A DNA stretch of 64,000 bases, from NCBI GenBank assembly GCA_905250075.1, contig CAJNOP010000016.1, positions 2,109,908 through 2,173,907 of the forward strand, in the 5' to 3' direction. This document shows, in pieces, positions 1-10,849 of this stretch (its first letter is position 1; the number at the start of each line of letters is the position of its first letter). The notes under the pieces are model-generated. The model saw only the letters and a program-made list of their open reading frames with translations. It did not search any database and had not been told where the DNA came from. Source of the DNA: Rotaria sp. Silwood1. Lineage: Eukaryota > Rotifera > Eurotatoria > Philodinida > Philodinidae. Both the position numbers and the translations under genes were made by a program.

Positions 1-862
1 CAACAACAGCAACAAATAATAATAATAATAATAATCCATTGTCAAATCTTAATTCGAATAGTTCACCTAATCTTGATCCCAGTAAGTGTAAAAAAGATAA
101 AATTATTTTCACTTTCGATCTTATTTAATTTAAATAAAAACAAGCATAGTAAATACGAGTTAATCTTTGTTTATAGACCAGCAGCAAGTAAAAAATCCAG
201 GACGAAAAAATATGATTATTACTAACAATACATTTTTTAATAGTCATAAATGAGCGACTTGTTTTTTTTTTCTTTTCTTTTCTTTTCTTTTGTCTTCTTC
301 TACATAGAAATAAAAAATAGAGATATACGAAAACAAAACCATCTATATTTCAACAAAAACAAAATGCTTTATATAATCAAATTTTTAAAAACTATTTGCT
401 CGCTATGGGAGAGTCCATAATGCTTCTTATAATTTAACTTTAATCTCAAGGCTACAAAAAAAAAACGAAAAAAAAACAAAAAACTAATCTAATGATAACA
501 TTTTCTATTTCATAGGCCTTCGTTATCGTCATTTAATTGAAACAGTACAACCACCAAATCTATGGCAACCAACAGATTCATTTATGCCTGGAATTCCAAG
601 ACCATATCCTGCTCAACAAACAGCAAATACTAATAGTTCTATTTATTTAACAAATAGTTACCCAACTGATTCAATAGATCTTGCTGCACCAACAGAATTT
701 CAATCAACGAACAGCTATTATCCATCTCAGAGAACTCATACATCACCGTCCGGAACAACATTTCCACCATTATTTACATATGTTCCACAAAATTTTAATC
801 ATCATTTATCATCAACTATTGACGATAATTCTTTACTTATACAAAATCCTAGTTTGACTTGA
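1..862 (+). CDS. 3' end of an unrecognised N/S/T/P-rich protein (partial)
   Basis: Two exons are visible: 1-81, open at the window edge, and 516-862, joined across an 82-515 intron (donor CCCA|GTAAGT, acceptor TTTCATAG|GCC) with the codon AGC split across it. The first exon encodes an Asn run. The last exon reads SLRYRHLIETVQPPNLWQPT and then a tail rich in Ser, Thr, Asn, Pro and Tyr, ending at TGA 860-862. The composition looks like the disordered C-terminus of a nuclear or regulatory protein, but I do not recognise the family. The intron is longer (434 bp) than most here and contains an 11-nt AG...GT interval near 180-190 that could be a microexon, which I did not adopt. The splice join is well supported; the function is unknown. 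Confidence 0.7.
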
Positions 863-1202
863 TTTTTCTAAACGTATATATACACACACATACATACACT
901 CACATCTTATTCAATCTTTATGTTTGTTCCTTTTAATTTATTGTTCTTTCTATTGCGTTACTCTCGCAATGATCTTTTTGGTTTTCTTTTCTTTTTGTTT
1001 CTAAAATAAAAGAACATGACGATGTCTTTGTAAATAATATATCATCTGTTTTTTTTTGAGAAAAGTTTCTTCCGAATAGAAAACACAAAAAATAAATATA
1101 ACATGAAACGTGTGTGTGTATAGTTTAGAATTATGAAACAATTGAAATGTTAGAGGGGTGGATACTAACTAATTGTGTGCGTTTTTATTTTCTTTTTTTC
1201 TG

Positions 1203-1233
<31 letters not shown>

Positions 1234-1442
1234 TATCTCACTCACATGTTTGTATAGTTTTGTATGACGCTTTCGAAGTGTGTGTATAAAACAAAAGAAT
1301 TTTGAATACAAGCAAACGAACAACAATAATTAAAAAAAGAAAATAATAATAAAGAAAATTGTCGAAAAAAAAATCATAAATCAAAAATTTTAGCATTTTG
1401 TCTTTCTCATATTCTATTGTTGAAGATGGATAAGAAATAATA
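863..1442. other. Intergenic spacer with TTTC microsatellite
   Basis: This spacer lies between the stop of the partial gene and the PDZD8 start. It contains poly-T and poly-A tracts and a clean (TTTC)n run at about 1203-1234. A candidate polyadenylation signal (AATAAA) for the upstream gene occurs near 1004. No ORF of note is present. Confidence 0.6.
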
Positions 1443-4400
1443 ATGCTTATATTAGTTATATTTCTCAGTTATCTTCTTGGATGTGCATCAACAATTGCTG
1501 TATGCATATGTTTATTTATACTTTATGGAATTTATTCACCAGGAACAATTTTTGCAGAAGAACAATACCCAACAGTTCGTCCATTATCTCAAGTAAGCTT
1601 ACATTTCTTAATATATTCGTCATATTTAGTATTTATTAATCTTAGTATTTTGAAGCAAAAAATTCAACAGTTGATGCTGTAAATTATATATTAAATTGTT
1701 TATTTCAAGAACTAAAAGATACATCAAAATTAAGACGATATATTATGCAGAAATTACATATCGAATTTGATGAATTAAAACAAACTCGATTAGGAAAAAT
1801 ATTTCTTCGAGATATTGCAGTATATACTAACATAAATAATTATTTTCAAAATTGTCTATACTATTTATAGATACGAAGTTTTTCTATGGGACACGAATGT
1901 CTAATATTCAGTAATATTCGTTTTGAACGACAAGTACGAGATGAACGTCAATTAATTAAAGTATAAAATTTGTTATTCTTAATATCCTTAATTAGATTTT
2001 CAAATAAATTTTTTAGGAAGTTGTAGCTAAACTTAATGGTGATTATCAAGATGGATTTTCTTGTACACTTGATATTACACTTGCATTTGGTCATCAATGT
2101 CAATTATATATAAAAGTTAATCGTATTCAAGGAGAGTTACGTTTAGAATTTCGACGTGAACCATTTTCGCATTGGTTATATGCTTTTCAAGATGAACCAT
2201 TAATTGATTTAGACGTTAGAGCTTATTTATATTCTCACGAAATTCCACTATTAGCAAAAATCATACGTGGACGTATTATTCATACAATACGACGTAAAAA
2301 TATATGGCCAAGTTATAAAATTCGTTATCCACCATTCTTTTCGAAATCAAAACAATCCTTACCAATTGAAATTCCATCTGTGAATGATAATAATAATTTT
2401 ATACCTGGTATAATTGAAATTCTAATCAAGTCTTGCGATCGTCTTTCAATTCCTTTTGAAATATTCAATAAAGAAAATTATTCATTAGTATCGATTTTTT
2501 TAACAATTAATATTAATGAACAAATGTGTAAGGATTATTTACATATTAATCGTGATCAATGGATAAGAAAACATATCGAATTTATACCACAAATACATAA
2601 AATAAATATAATAGAAGTTCCGTATATGGATCGTACAGAATTTTTAATTGAAGAATTTAATCCAATACCGGATGAAATTGAAGATATAACAATATTTAAA
2701 GCAGCATTAGAAGATAAAAATGTTTTTCTACTTCAAATTCAAGATCAAGAAATAAGAACGTTAAAGCAAATAAATCGTTTATTAAAGTCAAAATCAACTA
2801 ATGGACATCAACAAAAAGTCAAAATCGTTGTTGGAATGCCTTTATTGAATAGTGTTCAAGTACGACGTGTAGTTGAAATAGAAGATACTTATACAATAGA
2901 AAAAGCGGTAGGAAAGAATTCCCACAGATTTTGGTGGCCTGTCTCGAAACAGAATATCTTGTTTTGTAGATTAATGTATGACACATCGAATGATATATAA
3001 GAAATCAAGTTGATTGATTCTTCAGCTAGACTCATGCACATTTTATTTTTAAACTGGATCCAATACCGTTATAGATACTCTCTTCAATAATTTTCATCGT
3101 TTTTTCAGGCTTCAAAGTGACTCACTTTCTTAAATTTAGGTCTTTTCTTGAGTATATGATATTCCATTATACTCATCTCTGTACCACAGAAAAAGTGAAT
3201 ACCAATGTGAAACTTTATGAAAATTGCACATTATCGAGCTCTGTATATGTTTCACAGATAATACCTTTCAGAGCAACTGGGACTTATTTTTAATTTACAA
3301 GATTGTCCACTGGACTAGCTTATTTTTCTATATGAAGGAATCATTATATTGATGATGTTTTAACTATATTCAATGGTCCTATTAAAATTTTGTATGTACC
3401 GATAATTAGTGTAACATGTCTGATGAACTGAATAAATAACTCTGTGATGAATGGAAAAAAGCTTTCTGAGTCTCAGAACCTCTTGAGAGGGTACGAGAAT
3501 GGAAAAAATTATTTTTGAAATGAACATAAGATATTTCTAGACTCTTCTAGAGTTACATGCATAAATCAAACCTGGATACGTGGAATCAAAATCTAAGGGA
3601 GAAGTAACAACCTCTTTTTTGTAATAATAATCTCATTCCCCTCCTCTAGAAATATGAAAGCCAAAATATGTTTTTCCGTTCTATTTATATCAGTTCATCA
3701 GGAATGCTGGACTTCTTATTGGTATATACAAATTTTTAATACAACTGTTGAATATTGGTAAGATATCGTCCATATACCAACTCCTTTATATAAAAACATA
3801 GACTATTCTAAGGACCAATCTTCAAAATTGACAATGAGTACCTGGTGCCCTACATGGTGTTATCTTTGAAATGTATAGAGCTCGATAATGAACAAGTTTT
3901 GAGAAAGTTTCATCTCAGTACTTATTTGTTTTATGACACAGAGTTTATCTTAAGGACTACAATGTCTATGAGTACTTTATATATATTTTTCGATAATTAT
4001 TACCAATATAAGGACCGTGAGTGCATCAATATACGAGGAAAGCTTGGTTTCTTAAATATCATTCGCTGCGTTGCTAGTTGCTCTATAAAATTCGAGATCA
4101 TGGTTCAAGATAGGTTATAAGGTCCTGCGAGATTCTTAAATTATCTGTTTGAATAAAAACTGAAAATCTAGGACGAGCAATCACGAATGGCAAAACGACA
4201 ACGAACAAAAGGTTCGCAACAGAATTTTTTAAAATTATTTGTCATTCATTTTTTTTGTTTTCTTTTTTAATAACAGCTTATCAATCAACTAATTCAAGTA
4301 GCAATCAATCCAATAATTGTATTCAAAAACAGAATTCAAACACAACAAAAACAATGAAGCAAGAAGTAAATGAAAACAAAAATTGATATATTTGTTTTAA

Positions 4401-7400
4401 TTCTTTTTTATTCGGTTCAAAGAAAGATTCTTCGTCAAATAATATCACTTTAATCATGTTGAATGCTGATTATTTGCCGGAATTTCGAATTCACACAGGA
4501 GCTCGAAAAGCAGAACCGGTTTGTTATTTTATCAAAGAAGAAAAAGAAAATAATTTCATCTTCATATTTTTCCTTATTTTGCACTATAGTATGTTGAATT
4601 CGATAATAAATTCAAATTTAAAATAGGTCCAAATGTACAATATCTTAATATCTGCTTATGGTGTAACCCACCACTCAATTGTGACATACCACATGCTCGC
4701 AAAAAGTTTATTTTACTCGGTTATGTAAGTATTAATACAGTTAAACATGAATGATAGACAGAAAGTATCTGACTGTGTTACCAAAGATTATATATTAATG
4801 ATTACTTTATATAATAAAAGGGAAATAAGAGCTTGAGTTCATGTCGTAATAAAAATGTTTCTTTTAATTGTTGCTAAATAAAAATGTGAAAAGCTAAGTA
4901 AAGAGTTTAATTCTTCAAGGACCATTGCTTGCCTGTGATAGCTCTAGATTTCTAAATTTTGATGATGATGGTTATCATTGAATGCTGATCGTTCAACAAG
5001 TTAAAACTTCTTTTTAATAATTCATAAGATATAAGCGTTCGATTACATTTGCTGTAAAATGCTAATAAATCATGATCCAAGAGATATGAAGACTATTTTT
5101 TTTGATCAAACCGTAACTCTGACTCTTCTCTATCTAGAATATGAATTCAAAATATTAGCTTTTAATTATTTCTGAAATGCATTTGTTTTATAATCGAAGG
5201 TTAATTTTGAAGTTTGAGATATTTGTCCGAAAAAATTCATAAGTCAGCCGAAGAATACTACTTTCACTTAAAAATTGCACAAGATATGTTAAGATATATT
5301 TTAGTTATTCGCACAAAGTTTAAGGATAAACTAGGATATAGTTCGAAATATTCATTGCATATTAACTATTCATTGTTAAAAAATACATGGATAGATAAGG
5401 ATGAACTGAAATTTGTCCACTCTATTATATCTTCTCTAGTTAGTGTTCATCATAATCATATGAAAATCTAACAAAGAAAATATCCATAAGCGAAGCAATG
5501 TCAAGAAGACTTCACATTCTCCCGAACTTCAAGTTATTTCATTTATTTTGCGCTTTTTAGTCCATATATACTTGCAAGGAAAGCTAATACACATATTTGA
5601 AATCAACTGACAAAACTGCATTTTTTATATCTCAATATCTTTTTGTATTTTGGGAATCAATCAAAGAAAACAAAACGTAAAGCATTTTTTATGCTAGCAT
5701 TCAAACTATGAAGTAATATCTATTGAAGTCTGTGAACTATTATTTCTCGAGGTATAAAAAGAAATACTAATTGTAATGTGTCTCATAAGGGAAGTTTTCA
5801 ACTAATAAATTGCTTTTGAATCGAGACTACATCTTATATAGATTCAAATCAGCTATGAATACCATGAAAAGAGTTTGTGTCTTTAGCTTGTTGCTGTGAA
5901 TATACTGCGAATTTATGGTAGTTTTAAATGAATACCATAGGCCCTCTCAGGAAAGCTAGTTTTCGAACTTCGACTTGAAACTATGCATAGAAACGAGTCT
6001 TACAGAGAACAGATTATTGTGAAAGTGTCAAGTCTATTGATAGCTTCTATATTGAAATAAGAATATCAAGAGAAGAACAAAGAGACTTCAGTACTATGGC
6101 GTACGGTACTTTACTCGTACCTCGAATAACTAAGGTCTTAATTTTAGGTAACATAGCTGTATTTTAGGATAGAAACAACGAAAAGATCTGAAACTTTGAC
6201 AGGAAGCTGTTCTTACTTAAGTCTGTCTCTATACAAAATTAAAAGTGCAGTATCTTCGTAGTAATAAGCTAAGGATACAATCTCTTTTCACGATATTCAA
6301 AACTCGTTTGGGTTGACATAATAAACATAATCTCGACTCAAAAGTGATTTATCAGTTGATACACTTTCCTCGTCAGTTTATGTAAAACGAATGTGAATAT
6401 CATGTATCTAAACTTATATCTTCTTCACACGTCGTGATTGATCTACATTTCTCAAATCATTGTTGACGAAAAAAATGAAGCTATGATAAGCATAGATTTT
6501 AATTTATATTTGTTTTTAGGCTACAGTTGCTCTTTCTGAACTTATATTTGATGCTCATATGAGTTTTAAACGTGAAACTGAAACGACACTGAATTTTCGA
6601 CCTACTTATTCTTCAAAATCTAATTTGTAAGATTAATTCTAAATTTTAATTTATTAATAAAGAACATATTTTTTTACGTGTAGAAAACTTATTCAAACAA
6701 ATTCCAAAAGGTATTTTATTGAATTAAGTCGAATAATTATATTTTTTTTTTAAATTTCATTATAGTCAAAAACTAGCTGAATTAAGGACACATAGAGGTT
6801 ATGATGATAATATGGCTCATGGGTTTGTTACAATTAATTTTCAGCACCAACCAGAAATTGAAACGAAATTAAATCAAGAAGACAAAAAAGAATTTATAAC
6901 TGAAAAAGATGATAATCAAAATAAAGAACAATCAATGTCTACTAATGAAGAACATAAATTGCCTTTATCGAAGTAAGGAAAAAATCATTTAAAAAGGAAC
7001 TATTTATTGTAATTTTTTTCCATTTAGTTCTACTAATCATTCATTTGAAGATCATGCATTTAGTATCGAAACATTATGTGCTTATTGTAATAAAAAAATT
7101 TGGACAAAAACTGGTCGTCAATGTCGAAATTGTTCAATGACAATACATAAAAAATGTGAAGATAAACTAAATCATCAACGTACTTGTACACATGAATCTA
7201 TTCATTTAAAATCTAAAGAATCTGAAGATAATCATTCAACTATATCCACTAATGATGTTGATTCAAGTTCAAATACGAATCAAACAACAATAACATCTCA
7301 TTCTTCATCAACTATAGGAACTTCTACTGCTGCATTTTCTATATTTGATTTAACGTCAAATAGACTGTTTCATACATTAATGAATAAAAATGTTAATTTA

Positions 7401-8320
7401 ATACCAACATTAAATTTATCAAATGATCAATTGGATCATAAATCATCATCTTATACAGAAAAACAACTTATAAAAAATCTTCCAATTTCAACATCTTCAA
7501 AATTCATTAATGCTGCTTCATTAGCTTATAGTAAATTACTTGAATTTAAAATAAAACGAATACCTCTTTCGTTAACATGGGAAACAAAAAAGAAACGATC
7601 ACTATCTGATTCGAGTACTAATATTTTTATAGTTTATTTTATTAGAAATTCAATTATTATTATTTTTTTCTTAGTTACATATGAAAATATTTCGGAAGAT
7701 GACCTGCAAGATATTATAACAGTATATTAAAAAGAAATGTTTACTCTAAAAAGAAAATCATATTTTTCGTTTTCAGAAATGCTTGTCAGATGACACAATT
7801 GATATAAAAAGTTTCGAAAATTTACTTCATGAAAAAGCTGTTGATCATACAGTACTTTATGCAAAAGCTAATGAATTCGGATCCGAATTATTTCCAGATT
7901 TAACAATTGAAGAACGAAAACATAAATTTGAGACTGAAGTTAGTTTATTAATAATCTATCATAGTTTAGATTTGAAGTTGTTTTCTTTTATCTTTAATCT
8001 TATTCAGATTTCTCGATTACAACAAGAAATTGATTTACAAGATCGAATACGTGATGAAATGATTATTGAATATAATAGTGATCTAACGGATGAAAATGCT
8101 AAAAGAAAAATTCAAGCAAAAATTACTAATGTTGATGAAAAAGTACAAGCACTTGGTAAGTTATTAGTATTAGATTATTGAAGAAAGAGTAAATTTTCAC
8201 TCTTTATAGCTGCATTGACAATTCTTTATTGTTCCGGTAAATATATTAGTATTTTTTTTTTCAAAAAAATTTTTAAAAACTATTGTTTAAGGTCTTAGAT
8301 ATTGTTATTCTCAATTGTAA
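1443..8320 (+). CDS. PDZD8: PDZD8 homologue: ER SMP-domain lipid-transfer tether (16 exons, 992 aa)
   Basis: Exons: 1443-1592, 1646-1819, 1871-1960, 2017-2907, 4172-4211, 4277-4365, 4423-4518, 4590-4724, 6520-6626, 6766-6972, 7028-7614, 7675-7721, 7777-7938, 8008-8155, 8210-8236, 8292-8320. The reading frame is continuous (2979 nt). Order: N-terminal membrane anchor (aa 1-32), SMP domain (about 60-280; LSRV-like block VNRIQGELRLEF, FSHWLYAFQDEPLIDL), a strongly diverged PDZ region (about 310-430), C2-like region (480-640; YLNICLWC, HRGYDDNMAHGFVTINF), C1 zinc finger (660-715; H-x12-C-x2-C ... C-x2-C-x4-H-x2-C), C-terminal coiled coil (870-975) ending VQALGALTILYCSGL. Human PDZD8 has the same order and about 1150 aa; it binds Rab7/protrudin and moves lipid at ER-endosome contacts. 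The long human linker before the C2-like part is nearly absent here. Two introns are unusually long (1264 and 1795 bp). AATAAA overlaps the stop codon. Confidence 0.9.
2908..4171 (+). other. PDZD8 intron 4, 1264 bp, probable insertion
   Basis: Most introns of this gene are about 50-70 bp, so this one is about 20 times longer. It begins GCG|GTAGGA and ends AATCTAG|GAC. The 3845-4120 ORF inside it shows no recognisable domain. I see no terminal inverted repeats or target duplication, so an inserted element is inferred from length only. Confidence 0.5.
4725..6519 (+). other. PDZD8 intron 8, 1795 bp, contains a dispersed repeat
   Basis: The intron starts TAT|GTAAGT and ends TTTTTAG|GCT. Its 3' part (about 6250-6380) resembles 18150-18275: both share, in order, AATAAG(C/T)TAAGG, a TATTCAA.A.TC block, CTCGACTCAA, GATTTAT(C/T)AGTTGA and CTCGTCAG. 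This indicates a dispersed repeat that inserted into the intron. No coding domain was found. Confidence 0.5.
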
Positions 8321-8852
8321 ATAAAAATGTGATAACTCTACGGTGCATAGTAAAATACAAATGTGTTTACTTAAAACAATCAATTATATGATATGGATAA
8401 TGTACAATGATAATATCAATTTAATTTTTACCGTCAATATTATTGAACATTTGCTCAAACGAACAAGATAAAACTTTATAATGTGCAATGTGATCCATTT
8501 AATGTAATAAGCGACAACGTTATTTTGTATTTAATATAATCCAAATTTAGTTTTTTTCTTCTATTTATAGTTTTTTTTTTTTTGTAATAGTTTAATCTGG
8601 ACTTATTAATGTGTAATTTGCATTTTATTTTTTCATTTATTTATATCACTGAGATAATCAATCTAGTTTTTACTAAGTACTCATTGTTTTTTACTTTTCA
8701 ATTGACCTCGTATGTTTAATCATGATAATCAAAATTTCGTTTTTTTAATATAATTGATGATGCATTTTGTTAAGCAGTTTATAAATATTTTAAACGTGAA
8801 GTCATTTCTAAACATAGTGATAAAAATTAATAATTTGCTCAATAACCTGTGT
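8321..8852. other. PDZD8-NAA38 spacer
   Basis: This is very AT-rich sequence with T tracts. A possible 5' leader or intron of NAA38 lies at the end. No coding signal was seen. Confidence 0.5.
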
Positions 8853-8864
8853 TTTTTTCTGTAG
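8853..8864 (+). other. Splice acceptor abutting the NAA38 start codon
   Basis: The sequence TTTTTTCTGTAG immediately precedes ATG 8865. A pyrimidine tract and AG directly before the start codon suits either a 5'-UTR cis intron or a spliced-leader acceptor; trans-splicing is known in bdelloid rotifers. Which applies is not decided by sequence alone. Confidence 0.5.
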
Positions 8865-9242
8865 ATGACTGATATACAAGAAGAAATTCTACCATCCGAA
8901 GAAACTGATGCTCAAGTTGAACAAGCTCGAAAACAAATTCATGATTGGCTTAATAAACCAATGCGTGTTTCAATAATCGATGGCCGTGTCCTTGTTGGTG
9001 TATTACTTTGTACGGATCGTGATCAAAATCTTATCCTAGGTAATTGTAATGAATATATTGGTTCACCAAGTGAACAAGAAGAATTTCGTGTACTTGGTCT
9101 TGCACTTATACCTGGTCAACATATTCAATCAATTTATATTGATGAAAATTCTTCATCAATGTCATATCATTCAAATCCATCACATATATCAATAACAAAA
9201 ACAAATGATCATATTTTAGATGATGACAAAAGTGATTGTTAG
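8865..9242 (+). CDS. NAA38: NatC auxiliary subunit NAA38 (LSMD1), LSm-fold protein
   Basis: This is a single-exon 125-aa protein. Residues about 28-95 form the Sm-like fold: DWLNKPMRVSIIDGRVLVGV, LLCTDRDQNLILGNCNEYI, then RVLGLALIPGQHIQSIYID. The CTDRD-N-ILG and RVLGLA-PG-HI-SI signatures are those of NAA38/LSMD1. With NAA30 (catalytic) and NAA35 it forms NatC, which acetylates N-terminal Met before hydrophobic residues on nascent chains at the ribosome. An acidic N-terminus (aa 1-25) and a Ser/Asp-rich tail (aa 100-125) flank the domain; the tail is longer than in the human protein. The start is set by an acceptor-like AG directly before ATG. The next gene starts 89 bp after the stop, with no AATAAA between. 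Confidence 0.92.
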   Translation: MTDIQEEILPSEETDAQVEQARKQIHDWLNKPMRVSIIDGRVLVGVLLCTDRDQNLILGNCNEYIGSPSEQEEFRVLGLALIPGQHIQSIYIDENSSSMSYHSNPSHISITKTNDHILDDDKSDC

Positions 9243-9316
9243 AGGTTTTTTTGTTTTAATCGACCTTTTTTTTGTCTTTGTATGTATTTGATATGTTTTC
9301 CTTTCTTTTGTTTTTC

Positions 9317-9331
9317 TTTTTTATGCTTCAG
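9317..9331 (+). other. Splice acceptor abutting the C9orf85-homologue start codon
   Basis: A pyrimidine-rich tract ending TTATGCTTCAG is followed directly by ATG 9332. It is the second AG|ATG acceptor in 500 bp. Only 89 bp separate it from the NAA38 stop and there is no clear poly(A) signal, so a downstream operon gene receiving a spliced leader is plausible. Confidence 0.5.
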
Positions 9332-10806
9332 ATGTCTTGTCAAAAAGGTAATACTAGTAGAAAACGTAAACAAAAATATCAAAATGCAACAACATTTAAA
9401 AATAATCTATATGATACAAGTAAATTAACAAAAGAAATTAATTCAATTGAACATAAAGGTTTATGTGAACATTGTAAACAAATATTGGAATGGAAAATAC
9501 ATTTTAGAAAATATAAACCATTAACACAACCAAAAAAATGGTAAAAATTAATTGAATTTGCAGAAACACGACTTAAAAAAGAATGTTGAAGTGTATAGGG
9601 TGGAACTTTGGAACCACTCTTCTTCTTCTTCTCATAGACCATGATAGACATCTGCGGAAATAGTCACAGGAAAGAAGAATACTCTTGCCTTTCAGTTGTC
9701 TTGCGGTACAGAGTATTGTCTAGCGACAGATTCATTCACCTGGCATCTTTCATACAGCTAATAATAATTATAGCTTTGGACAGAAGGTTGGTCTGACGTA
9801 GAATTTTTGCGCTCAATGGCTTAAGCTCCCCATGCACACTAACTAATTACACACTAGTCATGAGGGCAGGTTTATGCAACAATTTAGTCAGCATACTAGC
9901 TACCGGTTAATTCGAGACAAACAGTCCATAGTGATTTATCCAAGGTCATTCCATAGATGTTGATACTGAAGTTTGGAAATATTATCCATTCGATACGTTA
10001 CTCGGAACATACCCCTTTAGTTATGTCGACTGAACATCAACACAGACCAAGTAAAACGTTATCAGTATACGATTACAAACTGTGTATCAATAACGGCTCT
10101 TTACAATATATTAACTATTTCCTGATTGCATTTCTAAAGAGATGAGTAAAAAGATGCTGAGGTCATATTTCTTAAAAAAGATAGAAAAAAGTGCTCTCCC
10201 TGTGATTAACAAGAGTGCCTACATCATGTTTCGCATTTTTATCCCACAGAAACTGCGCTAACAGCTTTTTTTTTTATTGAATGCTGCATGTTTTGTTCGA
10301 TTTTAGTGTTCGTTGTCAACAAAAAAATGTTATTCGTGCTTATTATATCATTTGTGATAATTGTGGTACTAACGATAATCTTTGTTGTAAATGTGGCCAA
10401 AGTCAAGACACACCTATTGAGTAAAATAAGAATTTTATTAAATAAACATTCGATAATATTCTTTATTTAAGACGACCTGTTCCTGCTGTTGAAGAAGACC
10501 GTGAACAAGCTGAATTCGAAACTGATATTAAACTACTTCGAGAGAGACAACGGCGTATGTTTATTTCAATATTTCAATAAAAAAAGAAAGAAAAGAACGA
10601 TTCTCATTTTTCTTTGTCTAGGTAAATTCTATCGATTAATGAAACAAGGAATGTCTGGTGAAGAAGCTCTTGCAAAACTTAATGTTTCTTCGAATAAACA
10701 ATCGAACAATTGTGACGATCATGATGATGATGATGATGATGATGACGACGATGATGAGAATTATGTTGATGACGATTCCGATATTGATGAAGATGATTTG
10801 ACTTGA
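9332..10806 (+). CDS. C9orf85-family zinc-ribbon-like protein (4 exons, 196 aa)
   Basis: Exons: 9332-9540, 10307-10420, 10472-10554, 10622-10806; phases 2, 2 and 1 join in one frame of 591 nt. The N-terminus MSCQKGNTSRKRKQKYQN matches the conserved start of human C9orf85 (MSSQKGN...). Then come GLCEHCKQILEWK, YKPLTQPKKCVRCQ, YIICDNCG and LCCKCGQSQDTP: four CxxC pairs (aa about 47-108) that look like a zinc-binding core. The tail has an RRKFYRLMKQGMSGEEALAK helix and ends in a long Asp run encoded by (GAT)n. The family is of unknown molecular function, probably nuclear. Intron 1 (766 bp) is long. An AATAAA at 10856-10861 lies inside the opposing gene's final codons. The call rests on extended similarity remembered from the human family. 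Confidence 0.85.
9541..10306 (+). other. Long intron 1 of the C9orf85 homologue
   Basis: This 766-bp intron (TG|GTAAAA ... TTTTAG|TGT) sits in a gene whose other introns are 51-67 bp. No coding domain, TIR or target duplication was recognised in it. ORFs inside it are not supported. Confidence 0.5.
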
Positions 10807-10849
10807 CATACAAAAGAAAAAAAACATATACACATTGTTGTTGTTTTTG

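Noticed and set aside
5214..5471. 85-aa ORF in PDZD8 intron 8
   Set aside because: No domain, no splice context, and inside a well-supported intron.
7783..8181. ORF treated as ending at 8181
   Set aside because: It reads through an intron (7939-8007) and past a donor at 8156; the spliced frame continues to 8320 and matches the PDZD8 C-terminus.
10288..10470. 60-aa hydrophobic plus-strand ORF
   Set aside because: Out-of-frame shadow of exon 2 of the C9orf85 homologue.
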